64,000 bases of DNA, from positions 186,001 to 250,000 of the forward strand of contig NZ_BPMK01000007.1 of the NCBI RefSeq assembly GCF_019656455.1. Direction: 5' to 3'. The translations under genes and the position numbers were made by a program. The notes below the pieces were generated by a model. The model worked only from the letters and a program-made list of their open reading frames with translations. It did no database searches and was not told the origin of the DNA. The DNA comes from Noviherbaspirillum aridicola. Its GTDB lineage: Bacteria; Pseudomonadota; Gammaproteobacteria; Burkholderiales; Burkholderiaceae_D. The number at the start of each line of letters is the position of its first letter. Within the stretch, counting starts at the first letter, position 1. Of the stretch, positions 42,638-51,857 are shown piece after piece.

Positions 42638-44866
42638 TCACCACCCATCGTCATCGGCATGAATTTGTACTGACGGTTTGCGGTAACCTATTAGTTGCCG
42701 TTCCTTGGCGGGGAGGGGAGCGGCAGGTGGTGTAATCGCGATTTGCCCCAGAATTTCAAGTTTTGAGGCGAACTGCTCCGCCACAATCTCGGAATTCGCC
42801 TTCGCCCTGTTCAGCCGCTTTTCGCCCTTTACAATTCGGGGGGACGGATAGCCGTCAGCGTCTCGAATCGCCTTCTCCTTTGCGGCAGGCAAGAATCCGT
42901 TCTTCGCCTTATCGACCCTCTGCTCACGCGCAAGAGCCACTGTCATCTTGTTTATGTAGGAGTGCAACCACTGCGGCGAATCTTGATACTGCCTCTTGCC
43001 TCGCTCCGTCATCTCCAAGAGAGAAATTGAACCGTCTGGTTGTTCCCAGGCGAGAATCTCGTCCGTTTCCGCAAATTTGTAAATGGTGACGGGCGGGCTT
43101 ACTGTTTTGTCGTGCGGCCCACTATTCCATTGCTCGTAATGACGAGTGAGCAGGTCTGACCGATATTTGGCCTTCCCTACTGTCACAACACCGTTGGTAA
43201 CGGTAACTTCGACTCTCTCGAGAAGATTTTTATATAGCAGAGACGGGGGCCACTCATATGTGGCATCTCCTCGGTCTTGGTTTCGATTCCAAAGGAATAT
43301 AGCTTTGGGGTTGGGGCGGATGCCTCCCCTTAACATGTCGCCGGTAAGCAGGTGGCTTACATTTGTGTAAAGGTTGTAGTCACTGATTGCGCACAGTAAT
43401 AGCCGCATGAAGACGTCATACTCGATTTTCGCCAGTGCTTCAGCCGCCCTGTGCTTGTCCTGGTCTCGAATGGACTTGGTTCTCTTATATCCACCCTGAA
43501 GTTCAGAGAGCCTGCCTTCGAAGATGCCGTTAACGTTCTCAACGACAGATTTACCCTTTGCCTCCCTCGGTCGCGTTAGCAGGCCATCGACGCGGATTCT
43601 TTCGGTGACTGCTTGCGTTACCTTCAAGGAGATGCCAGGGCCGCGGTCGAAAAAAGCCTGCTCACACACCCCATACACAAAGCCGCCTAGTTCCGGAACT
43701 CCGTAACGCATTAGCCTAGTTTCCTTTGGTGTAAATGCATTGAATAGGCAATGTTTGTAAGCGAACCCGTTTTCTTTGCCGAGCCATGCATACCAACCGA
43801 CTACAGCACGACTTGCTCGGTCCACAGCTAGAAGAACGTTCGGTTTTCCTACGTGCTTGAGTTTGTTCTCGGGCTGGCCATAGAGGAGCTCGATATTAAA
43901 CTCCATGCCGTCGAAGTCGTAGATATCTATCACGCCGTGAGTTAGGTCTTCGGCGTGTCCTCGCTGGCCGGCGAACCTGTTCTTCCAATCCAAATCGCCA
44001 AGCTTCTCCCGCTTCATCTCGAACTCGCTAATGATTTCCCTGCCATGCCGTAGAAAGAGAGACCGCTCGGGTAGCTTTTCAGGCGATATAGGATAGGAAA
44101 CAATCTCGCCGCTATCGCTTCGATTCTTCGCTACTAATCTCAGCAACAAAACCTCGTATGCCTCCGACACACTTTTATTGCCAAGCGCATATTGTTCCCA
44201 TAACACCTGCTTCCAAATCCTCAGGTAATATTTGGACATACCTCTCCCCTTGAACTTCGTGTTTGGGTTCAAGAGGACGTTGGCGTTCGGCGCGCCCACC
44301 TTATTCGTTGTAATGCCTAAGCGCGAGACTCCGGGGCCGCCCTTGAATCCGTCAAGTGACATTAGCGCGTTGGGGTGCGCGCCGTAGTAGTAGTAACGGG
44401 TCAATAGCATGCGAATGCGTGGCTCTTTGACGCCGGCGACTTTCGCCGCTTCCTTTATGTACTTCGCGCGAGCCGTTGCATCAGTCACCAAAGCATCGCC
44501 TGCGTCGTCAACTATCCAGGCAATCATGTTCCACTTGAGCGCGGTCGCCATCCGCGTCTCCGAGTCTAGTTCTTCGGTGCGCATCCAGTCCGGGCACACA
44601 AAGTCCTCAATCTCCTGAATCACACTGCCAAACAGACCCTTATGTTTACGAAGCTCCCAGCGCTCTAGGGCGCGCGAATTCTTGGGGGGGCGACCCCCGA
44701 CGCGAAGGACATACATGAACCGTCCGTCAGAAAGGATATGTCTCCAATACGTCTTATGTCTGCCACGGCCAACACGTTCAAGAAGAGCCATTCGGCGAAA
44801 GCCGAGAACAGGATTGCTCTCGCTCTCGAGGGCGGCACCGTTCGTAGGCTGTAGAGGATTGGTCAT
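42638..44866 (-). CDS. tnsB: TnsB-like DDE transposase
   Basis: A 742-residue Mu/Tn7-type DDE transposase that binds transposon ends and does strand joining. HTH DNA-binding region about 20-240, then an RNase-H-fold core: first Asp in VIDIYDFDG (about 314), the strand VLLAVDRASRAVVGWYAW, second Asp407 in FFDRGPG, and Glu443 in KSVVENVNG. A basic C-terminal tail follows, the part that touches TnsC in Tn7. It lies 24 bases after tnsA and is the last gene of the tns operon. Confidence 0.9.
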   Translation of the reverse strand: MTNPLQPTNGAALESESNPVLGFRRMALLERVGRGRHKTYWRHILSDGRFMYVLRVGGRPPKNSRALERWELRKHKGLFGSVIQEIEDFVCPDWMRTEELDSETRMATALKWNMIAWIVDDAGDALVTDATARAKYIKEAAKVAGVKEPRIRMLLTRYYYYGAHPNALMSLDGFKGGPGVSRLGITTNKVGAPNANVLLNPNTKFKGRGMSKYYLRIWKQVLWEQYALGNKSVSEAYEVLLLRLVAKNRSDSGEIVSYPISPEKLPERSLFLRHGREIISEFEMKREKLGDLDWKNRFAGQRGHAEDLTHGVIDIYDFDGMEFNIELLYGQPENKLKHVGKPNVLLAVDRASRAVVGWYAWLGKENGFAYKHCLFNAFTPKETRLMRYGVPELGGFVYGVCEQAFFDRGPGISLKVTQAVTERIRVDGLLTRPREAKGKSVVENVNGIFEGRLSELQGGYKRTKSIRDQDKHRAAEALAKIEYDVFMRLLLCAISDYNLYTNVSHLLTGDMLRGGIRPNPKAIFLWNRNQDRGDATYEWPPSLLYKNLLERVEVTVTNGVVTVGKAKYRSDLLTRHYEQWNSGPHDKTVSPPVTIYKFAETDEILAWEQPDGSISLLEMTERGKRQYQDSPQWLHSYINKMTVALAREQRVDKAKNGFLPAAKEKAIRDADGYPSPRIVKGEKRLNRAKANSEIVAEQFASKLEILGQIAITPPAAPLPAKERQLIGYRKPSVQIHADDDGW

Positions 44867-44890
44867 GGTAGCGTACTCGTGAACGATGGA

Positions 44891-45802
44891 CTATTGAAGG
44901 AGACAAAGTGGTTCGGATATGCGCAAAGGAAAGCGGTGGTCAAGCCACAGGTATCCCAGGAATACAGCTACCGCAAGGAGCCGATAGGAGTCGTCTCGGT
45001 CGAACCCAAGTCTTTTACCAATCATCGGCAGCGTGCGGTCCAATGGTCCTCGTGCGTTGCTTCTCTTGATTGCTTGGGCAAGAGCATGAGCGTGTTCCAT
45101 TCGGGATTGGATGTCAGTCCACAGGAGCCAGCTCTTCAGCAGAAGATAGTTCTCGTGCTCAATGTCGGGGACGGTAAATTCATCCATTATTTCGTGGGTA
45201 CCTCCCCAGACCCATATGGCACTTGCTTCGCGTTCGTGGCGGGCCACGACGGCGCCGCCGGAAATCAATGCTCGTGGCTTCGCTGAGACACCGTGGTACG
45301 TCAGGTAAGGCAACCCTGGTATCGCGAGAGTCAACATGAAATCAATTGTCATGACTTTATTTTTCGGGAATCGCTTTCCGGCGGAGTAGTACCGCTGGTA
45401 TTCCTCCCGGTCCCAAGATGGATACTGCGTTCTACACTCGACGACGAATGGGCACATGTCGAAGTAGCTACGAAGTCTTGCTTCCAGAAGTGAGTGGCAC
45501 ACCTGCATACAGCCTGTCTTGACGCTGTACCAGTTGCCCGAAACACCCGTCCGCCCATCCCTCGCCTTCTTCCAACACTCGAAATCCTTCCCGGTAGTTA
45601 TGCCTCTCGGGTCTCGCTCTGGTACGCGTACCGGCCACTCCAGCACCGGCCGGCCCTTAAGCTCCCGCAGTCGAAACCCACGGCTACCCTCAACTCCAGT
45701 CGCCGTGTCTACCGGCGCCACTTCACGCTTTCTAGAACCAGGCGAGGAGATGAACGGCAGACTTCCTTCGTCACCTAGGTAGATGCTCTTCCTTCGCACC
45801 AT
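44891..45802 (-). CDS. tnsA: TnsA-like endonuclease
   Basis: A 303-residue restriction-enzyme-fold nuclease that cuts the 5' strand at transposon ends, permitting cut-and-paste movement. The catalytic triad of Tn7 TnsA is visible as Glu107 (SLLEARLRSYF), Asp154 (MTIDFML) and Lys175 (GVSAKPRA). A C-terminal helical domain for TnsC contact follows. It overlaps the preceding TnsD-like gene by 28 bases. Confidence 0.9.
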   Translation of the reverse strand: MVRRKSIYLGDEGSLPFISSPGSRKREVAPVDTATGVEGSRGFRLRELKGRPVLEWPVRVPERDPRGITTGKDFECWKKARDGRTGVSGNWYSVKTGCMQVCHSLLEARLRSYFDMCPFVVECRTQYPSWDREEYQRYYSAGKRFPKNKVMTIDFMLTLAIPGLPYLTYHGVSAKPRALISGGAVVARHEREASAIWVWGGTHEIMDEFTVPDIEHENYLLLKSWLLWTDIQSRMEHAHALAQAIKRSNARGPLDRTLPMIGKRLGFDRDDSYRLLAVAVFLGYLWLDHRFPLRISEPLCLLQ

Positions 45803-47415
45803 TTTTGAATCTTCCGATAAAGACGTTTAAGCTGTGTGGGGCTGAGGTTCGCAGGCGTGATATTTCTGTCGAACGGAGCATTGGGAGAGAGCGAGAAAGC
45901 GTGTTCAAGAAGCAAACTGGCTCTTCGAATGCTCCACGCCGGGCTTGATTCCACGCACTCGTCGAGAGCTCTTTGCGTATTTGTGAGCATGTCTAGCGTC
46001 GCGCGCCTCGCACTGGTGAGTGAGTGGCCTTGTAACAGGCGTCGCTTAGTAAGCCGAAAGGGAGCGGCTGCGTGCAAGAGTGTATCGCGTCGTGCGTACA
46101 CGTGAGCCGCAAGTGAACGGTCAAGCTGTGCACGCTCGGTATCGAAGCGCGAGGTCCCACGAGAGGTGAATGGCCTAGGCGGAAAAACCTTATCCAGCCA
46201 CTCTCTGTCAAAACGGAGCAGAAACTTGTATGCCACGGAGCACGCGCCGGGCGTACGTCCAAATACGCTTCTGGTGAGAGTGGTACCGGTTCGTATGGCT
46301 TCCAGAGCTTGGCACCGGGACTGCGTGCGCATCTCGGCGAGTTCTATGGCGCTCATCCGGTCCCATTTGGCATACGAGTCCGGCCTGCCCAAACGTCTTC
46401 TAACCACCTTTCCCGACACGTCGCGGTACAGAGATGGTTCCAATTTGGCCGGATTGGGATTTCTTGCTGCGTCAATAAAGTTATTAAGACTGCCAAACAG
46501 ACCAGAAATTAGAATGATATTTTGGACAGGGTTCCTGAAAAGCTGTTGTCCAGCGACCGCGGCGCGGAAAGCAGTTCGTCTTCCGGTGCAAATCTGATGA
46601 GCATCTAGGGTGTCTTGTCCAATTCGTTGAGCCAATAGTTTTTGAAGTCGCATAACTCCACGCGGCCCTCCGTGCCCAAATTCTTTGGCACGGTTTGCGA
46701 CGGCTAATAGAATCTGGTCATGTCCTAGAACTTCAAAGGAAGGGTCAGTAAGTATCTGGCCTGCCATCTGGGCAATACGAGACTCGGCTGTGCGCTCCTC
46801 GGCCGTCCTAAGGACATGCACGGGGGTTAAATTGCCGCCGCACGCGCACCGAGTGCTTGGGAGCCACGCGCTTAACGATTCCCGAAATCCCGACGCACAT
46901 GTTGTGCAGTATGTGTACAGCGGCTCGGAATGGATTGGACACATCGCGATGCCCGGCACTAAATGGCTTGTCCGCCAATGGAACTGACCTGACTTGGCAT
47001 CCTCATTAAGACAGGCCAGACACACAGCCCGGTTCCAGCGAGCGGAGATTCCGTACGGGAGCAGACCGCAAGTGGCAGCGATGCCACGTACCGAACTGCC
47101 AAGGAAATGGGTCCGTAGAGAGGCTGCAGCAAAGTCTGGCAAGAATGGTCGAAACAAGGGGTACAGAGTGTGCTCGCGTAGTAGTGTCTCGGCCGGCGGC
47201 ACGCCAGGATGTAGTAGCGAGGCGAGCTTTTCCAATCCCGACGGAAGTACCCAGCCGGCCCGATGCCCAGGCTTATCCATAAGTTCCATCGTCATCCTAT
47301 TACCTCCACGCGTTGCAAAAGCTGTGAGGCGAGCGGTGTAACCGGTGATGCTTTCTCCTACTAGAATTCGAGGTTTTGCGAGAAAAAATCCGACTGCGGG
47401 TGATACTGCTTCCAT
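45775..47415 (-). CDS. TniQ-family target selector, TnsD-like
   Basis: A 546-residue TniQ/TnsD protein. The N-terminal part matches TnsD closely: VLPSGLEKLASLLHPG, then EHTLYPLFRPFLP. A zinc-finger follows with Cys132, Cys135, Cys159 and His162 (CLACLN, AMCPIHSEP), then a second Cys cluster. The C-terminal half has the TnsD hallmark LLRFDREWLDK. I chose ATG 47415 because the frame upstream lies inside the previous gene. It is the better candidate for recognising the glmS end, since it resembles Tn7 TnsD in both halves; that is inference. Confidence 0.82.
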   Translation of the reverse strand: MEAVSPAVGFFLAKPRILVGESITGYTARLTAFATRGGNRMTMELMDKPGHRAGWVLPSGLEKLASLLHPGVPPAETLLREHTLYPLFRPFLPDFAAASLRTHFLGSSVRGIAATCGLLPYGISARWNRAVCLACLNEDAKSGQFHWRTSHLVPGIAMCPIHSEPLYTYCTTCASGFRESLSAWLPSTRCACGGNLTPVHVLRTAEERTAESRIAQMAGQILTDPSFEVLGHDQILLAVANRAKEFGHGGPRGVMRLQKLLAQRIGQDTLDAHQICTGRRTAFRAAVAGQQLFRNPVQNIILISGLFGSLNNFIDAARNPNPAKLEPSLYRDVSGKVVRRRLGRPDSYAKWDRMSAIELAEMRTQSRCQALEAIRTGTTLTRSVFGRTPGACSVAYKFLLRFDREWLDKVFPPRPFTSRGTSRFDTERAQLDRSLAAHVYARRDTLLHAAAPFRLTKRRLLQGHSLTSARRATLDMLTNTQRALDECVESSPAWSIRRASLLLEHAFSLSPNAPFDRNITPANLSPTQLKRLYRKIQKWCEGRAST

Positions 47416-49181
47416 GGTGCTTCTATTGCTCCTGCAACTGCGTGATGCTGTTCGTCGCTCGTTATCGACGTAAGTGAAGAAAGGCGTACTCCAGCCCGTT
47501 TGGCAAAGCGCCACATTGGCATAGGAGTTTCATGTATCGTCATGGCGCGCAGCCACGTTACGCGGCGCCGAACAAACGCGACGTGTGATTCCGGGAATAT
47601 GCGTTCACGGTCTTCCCGCCTCGACTGAAAATGGAGCAACGCGTACTCGGACAGCCCGGTTAGCGCTTGCATTCGGTACGCGCTACCTCTAATCGGGGCC
47701 TTTTCTGCGGCCTCGCACTTTTCGACTGCTGCTGATAGTGATTTGGCGGCTAGGACAAGAAGTTGTTCGGGCTGCGCTGTCTTACGGCTCTTCGGGAGCT
47801 GGAGGCGGCGCGGAGAGTGTTTCGCTAGCCATTCCCTGTCATGACGATAGAGGTAGGTCCATTCAGCGGGACACTGACTGCGCATGGCCTTTGCCGTTAG
47901 AGTCGGATGCCGCCTTAGCATATCCAACCAAATGCTCCTTGCCGTTTGCAGCCTTTGCTCCGAGCGTTTTGCAGCTGACAGTGCCTGGACTTCGCCGCTA
48001 GAAGCAGCAATGCGGTAGACCGTCGAGAGGGAAACACGACACATTGCTGCGACTTGGCCAGCCGGGATGCCGCTGCATAAGCAGTGCGCAATCTGCTCTC
48101 TGTCAGGCCCAAAAATGCGCTTAGGCCGCCTTCCTACATGAAGACCGTGTCGCCTGGCGACTGTGATAAGCGTGTAAGGACTCTTTCCTAGCAATTCCGC
48201 TGCTTGCCGTATCGAAGTCGATTGGCGTAGTACGTCAAGCTGCTCACTCAGTTCTGAATGTGAGTGCCGCTCGCGCTCGCGCTTACGTGCTGTAGGCGAG
48301 CTATTGTGGACAGTGTTCTCCGTATCGTCGGCAATCCATCTAAATAGAACGCACCAGACGGGATGCAGATTCCTATCGGTGCGGAGCAATGCGCGCAGCG
48401 CAGCTTCCGCATAGCGAGTAGCCGAGCAGAGTAAGCGAAGCCGCTCGTCGTCGAAGGCGTCGTCAAACTTCTTGTGAAATACCTTAAGTAGACCGGATAG
48501 GGCACAGCGGCCGTGCTCATCAATCCAGCGCCGGTCTGCGAGTTGACGAAGCAGGTCGAGGCGATGATATTTCGATGAGTGCCAGTTGTTGCCAATGCAC
48601 TCGGCCGAACGCTCGGCAAACTCATGAACCAACAGCTTGCTTCCTCGATGCCGGGAGCGACATTGATGGTCGTATAAACGGAACTTCCCTTCCGCCGGGA
48701 AGAGTGGTGTGCGGTGCCAAGGGCATACGTGCACGAACGGTGCGCAATGTTGCCGGTACGCGAAGATAAACCCGCGTTTTTTCAGGTTAAAGTCATCGCA
48801 ATCGACGCAATGCAGACACTCCTGCTCAGACGAGTTGAAATATAGCGGCAAGCGAGCGGGACGAAGGGGGCCGCGGGTTTCTTTTATGAGGCGGCGCCGG
48901 AACTCGGCTGCCCGCTCTGGTGCAAGCCCACAAGCAAAAAAATCGAACAGAGTGTGTTTACTGAGGATGGAATCCTCGTCCCCAAACGCATATGAAAAGA
49001 CGTGGCACACACTGGAAATCGACGTAGGAAGTGTGTCCAAAAACGCGCCGGTGCGGTTTAGCAGGCGAAGGCACTCGAGCTGTAGCGAACTTCCGAAACA
49101 ATAGGACGCTGTCCTCTCAAGAAGACTGTTCAAAGTCTCGTCTTTTGGAAAGGGCGGTATCATGAGATGGCTTCTATTCAC
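47361..49181 (-). CDS. Second TniQ-family target selector
   Basis: A 606-residue TniQ-domain protein starting with GTG 49181 (AAGAGGAG upstream). Residues about 8-170 are the TniQ domain with a Cys/His cluster (CLHCVDCDD, HVCPWHRTP). The middle has two HTH segments (SIRQAAELLGKSPYTLITVA and GIPAGQVAAMCRVSLSTVYR), and the C-terminal half carries the TnsD-type TYLYRHDREWLAKHS. It overlaps the next TniQ gene by 55 bases and follows tnsC after three bases. Tn7-like elements with two TniQ proteins often use one per target class, so this one may direct insertion to a different site. Confidence 0.82.
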   Translation of the reverse strand: MNRSHLMIPPFPKDETLNSLLERTASYCFGSSLQLECLRLLNRTGAFLDTLPTSISSVCHVFSYAFGDEDSILSKHTLFDFFACGLAPERAAEFRRRLIKETRGPLRPARLPLYFNSSEQECLHCVDCDDFNLKKRGFIFAYRQHCAPFVHVCPWHRTPLFPAEGKFRLYDHQCRSRHRGSKLLVHEFAERSAECIGNNWHSSKYHRLDLLRQLADRRWIDEHGRCALSGLLKVFHKKFDDAFDDERLRLLCSATRYAEAALRALLRTDRNLHPVWCVLFRWIADDTENTVHNSSPTARKRERERHSHSELSEQLDVLRQSTSIRQAAELLGKSPYTLITVARRHGLHVGRRPKRIFGPDREQIAHCLCSGIPAGQVAAMCRVSLSTVYRIAASSGEVQALSAAKRSEQRLQTARSIWLDMLRRHPTLTAKAMRSQCPAEWTYLYRHDREWLAKHSPRRLQLPKSRKTAQPEQLLVLAAKSLSAAVEKCEAAEKAPIRGSAYRMQALTGLSEYALLHFQSRREDRERIFPESHVAFVRRRVTWLRAMTIHETPMPMWRFAKRAGVRLSSLTSITSDEQHHAVAGAIEAPWKQYHPQSDFFSQNLEF

Positions 49182-49184
49182 GGC

Positions 49185-50600
49185 TCATGCTCCTCTTGGA
49201 AGGCGCGCGGTAAACATTCGCGCCAACTCTGCACCCGGGGTGTCGCTGAAGGCTTCGAATGGTAGGTAGTCGCCGTGTGCGTATAGGTCCTCTTTTCTGG
49301 GTACTACCAGACTTTCTTGAAACGATGCCAAGACCGAAAGCGGCTCTTTGAAGCGGCGAAGCCTGACATCCAAGATGTCGGTGACGGTTGACCGAGTTCC
49401 CGTGATAGGGAGCCGGGGGTCGTAGACATTCGCATGATGGAGCGCATTGAACGCTTCCGTGAGAATCCGCATGTTCCCGCGCGACACACACCACATCAGG
49501 TCAGGTAGGTACTCAGGAATCGGGATGCTCGGGTCATGGAGACCTAATCCCCAGAATGACTTACAGCAGGCTTCCCAACTGGTGCCGGGAGGCTCCAGGT
49601 CCCAAGATTCATGCCCGCCTGAGCCGAAGTTTGCTAGGGTGCTGCCGCCGCGCGTAATGACCTGAAGAGCGGGATAGGTACACGAAAGGATGGTTGGAAT
49701 TCCGCTGTGCCTCTTGAGAGTTGAGAGAAAGTCCAGGATTTCTCGAAACTCGCCACGTAGCGACCGCAAGCACATTCCGTCAACCACCAGCAGGCCCAGG
49801 TTCAGGAAGATGCACGTCGCAATCGCGACGCTGGAGCCTCGACGCCCGGTCATGTTCGCAAACACGGCTTCACTTGTTTGGGAGGACCCTAGTTCGGCAA
49901 TCAAGGCGTCTCTAAAGTTGGCGAGTAGTCCCGCCAACGTTCCGCAATCAGGCCACCGTAGCGTGAGCATTGGCAGGAAGATGAACTCGGCTGGAGCTAT
50001 ACCTTTTCCATGCAAGCGCACGGGCTGCAGGCCGACAAGGAACCGGAGTCGATGAAGCAGGGCTGACTTGCCAGACCCGGACGGTCCAGCCAGGATAACG
50101 CCCGGTCCGCTTAGCCCTCCCAAGTAGTCAGGCATCGGCTTGAGCCGGCCCCCGTGCATAACGTCGGCCTGTCCGTAGTAAAAACGGGCGTAGCGAGGGT
50201 TCTCCGGATTGCGCAACGCTAAGGAAGCCCGAACTTGTGCAATGACCCGTTGAGCAAATCGGGCTCCTTCAGTATTGGCCCGATAGGTCATCGGCAAGCA
50301 AGCAAGGGCTGCTACTTTCTGTTCCGGTGTCAAGCAGTCAGTGTTTTCAAATTGCGGGACGGCACGATTGCGCAGGCGAGCCCGCAACTCAGTCTCCGGT
50401 AAGACCGGCGGCACATAGCCAATTAAGGGGTTCTCGCCAGAGTGAGTTTCTGGTGAAAACTGCGGGCCAGCGAGAAATGCAGGGGATGGCGCCTCTTGTT
50501 GGAGAGGCAACCCATGAGGGCTGGGAAGTGTCAGGCCGCTCGGAGAGTGGCTGATGCGGTCCGTGGCCGTGCCCCTCAGGACGAGGTCGGGTTCAGCCAT
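49185..50600 (-). CDS. tnsC: TnsC-like AAA+ regulator
   Basis: A 471-residue AAA+ ATPase linking target selectors to TnsA/TnsB. Walker A is GPSGSGKS at 172-179. The Walker B strand LGLLVVDGM has Asp274, but the next residue is Gly where Glu is usual, so ATP hydrolysis may be altered. ATG 50600 has AGGGG six bases upstream; ATG 50606 has no room. It is the first gene of the five-gene tns operon. A disordered Pro-rich N-terminal 60 residues precede the ATPase, likely the contact for TniQ partners. Confidence 0.88.
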   Translation of the reverse strand: MAEPDLVLRGTATDRISHSPSGLTLPSPHGLPLQQEAPSPAFLAGPQFSPETHSGENPLIGYVPPVLPETELRARLRNRAVPQFENTDCLTPEQKVAALACLPMTYRANTEGARFAQRVIAQVRASLALRNPENPRYARFYYGQADVMHGGRLKPMPDYLGGLSGPGVILAGPSGSGKSALLHRLRFLVGLQPVRLHGKGIAPAEFIFLPMLTLRWPDCGTLAGLLANFRDALIAELGSSQTSEAVFANMTGRRGSSVAIATCIFLNLGLLVVDGMCLRSLRGEFREILDFLSTLKRHSGIPTILSCTYPALQVITRGGSTLANFGSGGHESWDLEPPGTSWEACCKSFWGLGLHDPSIPIPEYLPDLMWCVSRGNMRILTEAFNALHHANVYDPRLPITGTRSTVTDILDVRLRRFKEPLSVLASFQESLVVPRKEDLYAHGDYLPFEAFSDTPGAELARMFTARLPRGA

Positions 50601-51376
50601 GTGCATCCCCTAAGCTGCTATGGGAGCCAGGTCCAGCTGGTTTCAGAGGCTTTTCACGGGGCACCCAGGCTGAGTACGCCGTAGCTCCGAGTCGAACCGA
50701 TGCAGGTTGGTCAGGAGCTTTCGTTCTGGCTGTGCCATGTTGCAGTAGGCGTAGTATGGGCCGCGCCGTCTGCTGTTGTTGGGATTCCTGGGCGTAGCAG
50801 GAGGACGTCGAAGGTCGCCTGCCAAATAGTTGTAAAAGAGTTAAACGCATGTTGTCGAAGCGCGAGTTGGTCCGCACCGCGACCGTACGGATACGGGCGG
50901 CAGTTGACGCCCGGCGCTCCTCATGCAACACTACGCTTCTGACTTCGGCGTGTCGCAAGGCGCACCGGGAAAAGAGGCGGGGCGGCAACCCTGCCTCTTT
51001 TTCGTTTACGGCTCTATTTCAAAATATTTCTTTTAGGTACGTTCGTCCTTCTCCTTCACCTAAAAAGCACATATACTGGCTGTTTACTTTGCCGTAGCTA
51101 AAAACTCTTAAAATTCAAAGGCTTACGTCGGCAAGACGTCGGATTTTAGTCGAGCTTTATCCATGGCGCAAGAAAGATTGCGCTGGAGTCAGCGTCCAAA
51201 ATTCTCCGTATAGAAATGCCAAGCCAGCGCAAGGGCCCGAGTAGCGCTAGAGCGCACACGTATTTGCACTGCTATATGCGTTACCATCATTCTTATCTCC
51301 CTTGCGCCGTTATCAAAAACGATAACACCATTAACCGCTGGCTCAAGGATTGCGCTTACTCAATGATTGATTTCAC
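50601..51376. other. Right-end control region, no convincing gene
   Basis: About 775 bases between tnsC and the DUF6471 gene. It should contain the tns operon promoter on the minus strand. Frames of 75-130 codons here lack ribosome sites and recognisable products. A strong plus-strand terminator at 50970 suggests an unannotated plus-strand transcript from this stretch, perhaps a small RNA. No CRISPR repeats, tRNA or guide-like repeat pair was found. Confidence 0.4.
50970..51003 (+). terminator. Intrinsic terminator
   Basis: Stem AAAAGAGGC / GCCTCTTTT with an inner GGG/CCC pair, loop GCGGCAA, then CTCTTTTTCG. The T-run favours plus-strand termination. The plus-strand gene it serves is not evident. 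Confidence 0.7.
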
Positions 51377-51610
51377 ATGGATTGGCACGTTGAGGCCCGT
51401 CGCACGCTAAGAGCTGAACTAGTGCGAAGAGGCGTATCCGTAGAAGAACTATCGATACGCCTAGCTCATTTTGGAGTGAAGGAATCGCCGCAATCCCTGG
51501 CGGTGAAAATCTCCCGCGGCCGATTCCAACTTGCATTCTTTCTTCAATGCATGGCAGTAATCGGTGGCGGCACAGTGACGATTACCCTTCCACCTGCGCA
51601 CTCTGGATAA
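51377..51610 (+). CDS. DUF6471 family small protein
   Basis: A 77-residue protein: WHVEARRTLRAELVRRGVS, then LSIRLAHFGVKES, AVKISRGRFQLAFFLQCM and AVIGG. This is the DUF6471 pattern, a small HTH-like fold often seen near phage or plasmid ends. The start is fixed by an in-frame stop just upstream of ATG 51377. It is the last gene before the right end and is oriented toward glmS. A role as an end-linked regulator is inferred. Confidence 0.78.
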   Translation: MDWHVEARRTLRAELVRRGVSVEELSIRLAHFGVKESPQSLAVKISRGRFQLAFFLQCMAVIGGGTVTITLPPAHSG

Positions 51611-51857
51611 GCTCGCTACAAGCCATCTAATCCAACTACAACAGCAGTAATGACCCCAAGTGAAGGTTTGGACCGATTGAGGTGGGGGTATTAGGCGGTG
51701 TCAAAGCGAAGTGCCCAGGTGCGCAAAGCAAAACCGCTTCGCGCCAATAACTACGGGGCTTTGAGAGGGGCGTGACCCCGGCAAAGAAGCACTGCCGAAG
51801 CGATGCGCGAAGCATTTCTGTTCGCGCATCGCACTGGGCGCCCCCGCCAGCCCGCAA
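51611..51857. other. Right border zone between island and glmS
   Basis: About 250 bases downstream of glmS. The island end lies here. It contains candidate terminus CAACA (51639-51643), a hairpin GCGCAAAGC...GCTTCGCGC (51721-51744) and the glmS-proximal stem-loop. From about 51700 the text looks GC-rich like the chromosome, suggesting the junction is left of that point. No gene is present. Confidence 0.5.
51800..51832 (-). terminator. glmS-proximal stem-loop
   Basis: Perfect 12-bp stem GCGATGCGCGAA / TTCGCGCATCGC with a 9-base loop, 25 bases past the glmS stop. It lacks a T-run. It probably ends or protects the glmS transcript and occupies the place where Tn7 would normally insert. Confidence 0.6.

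Larger units (their letters stand above)
9697..51643. mobile_element. Tn7-like transposon carrying CBASS and metal-resistance cargo (ends approximate)
   Basis: The island contains tnsA, tnsB, tnsC and two TniQ-family genes at its right side and sits downstream of the glmS stop codon, the classical Tn7 attachment region. The tns genes read away from glmS into the element, as in Tn7, where the tns end is glmS-proximal. Its genes are visibly less GC-rich than both flanks. The ends given are a suggestion only: TGTTGG at 9697 and CAACA at 51643 form short inverted termini, with partly similar text behind them (for example ACAGCCAGATTAG at left and ACAAGCCATCTAAT at right). No 5-bp target duplication fits these ends. 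The proposed right end is about 215 bases from glmS rather than the about 25 expected for Tn7, so the border could lie anywhere from about 51.62 to 51.84 kb. Confidence 0.72.

Noticed and set aside
50593-50988. A 131-codon minus-strand frame upstream of tnsC
   Set aside because: It overlaps the tnsC start, lacks a ribosome site and reads as random basic sequence.
50601-51376. CRISPR array or guide-RNA repeats as in CRISPR-associated Tn7-like elements
   Set aside because: No repeated 28-36-base unit and no cas gene is present; targeting is better explained by the two TniQ proteins.
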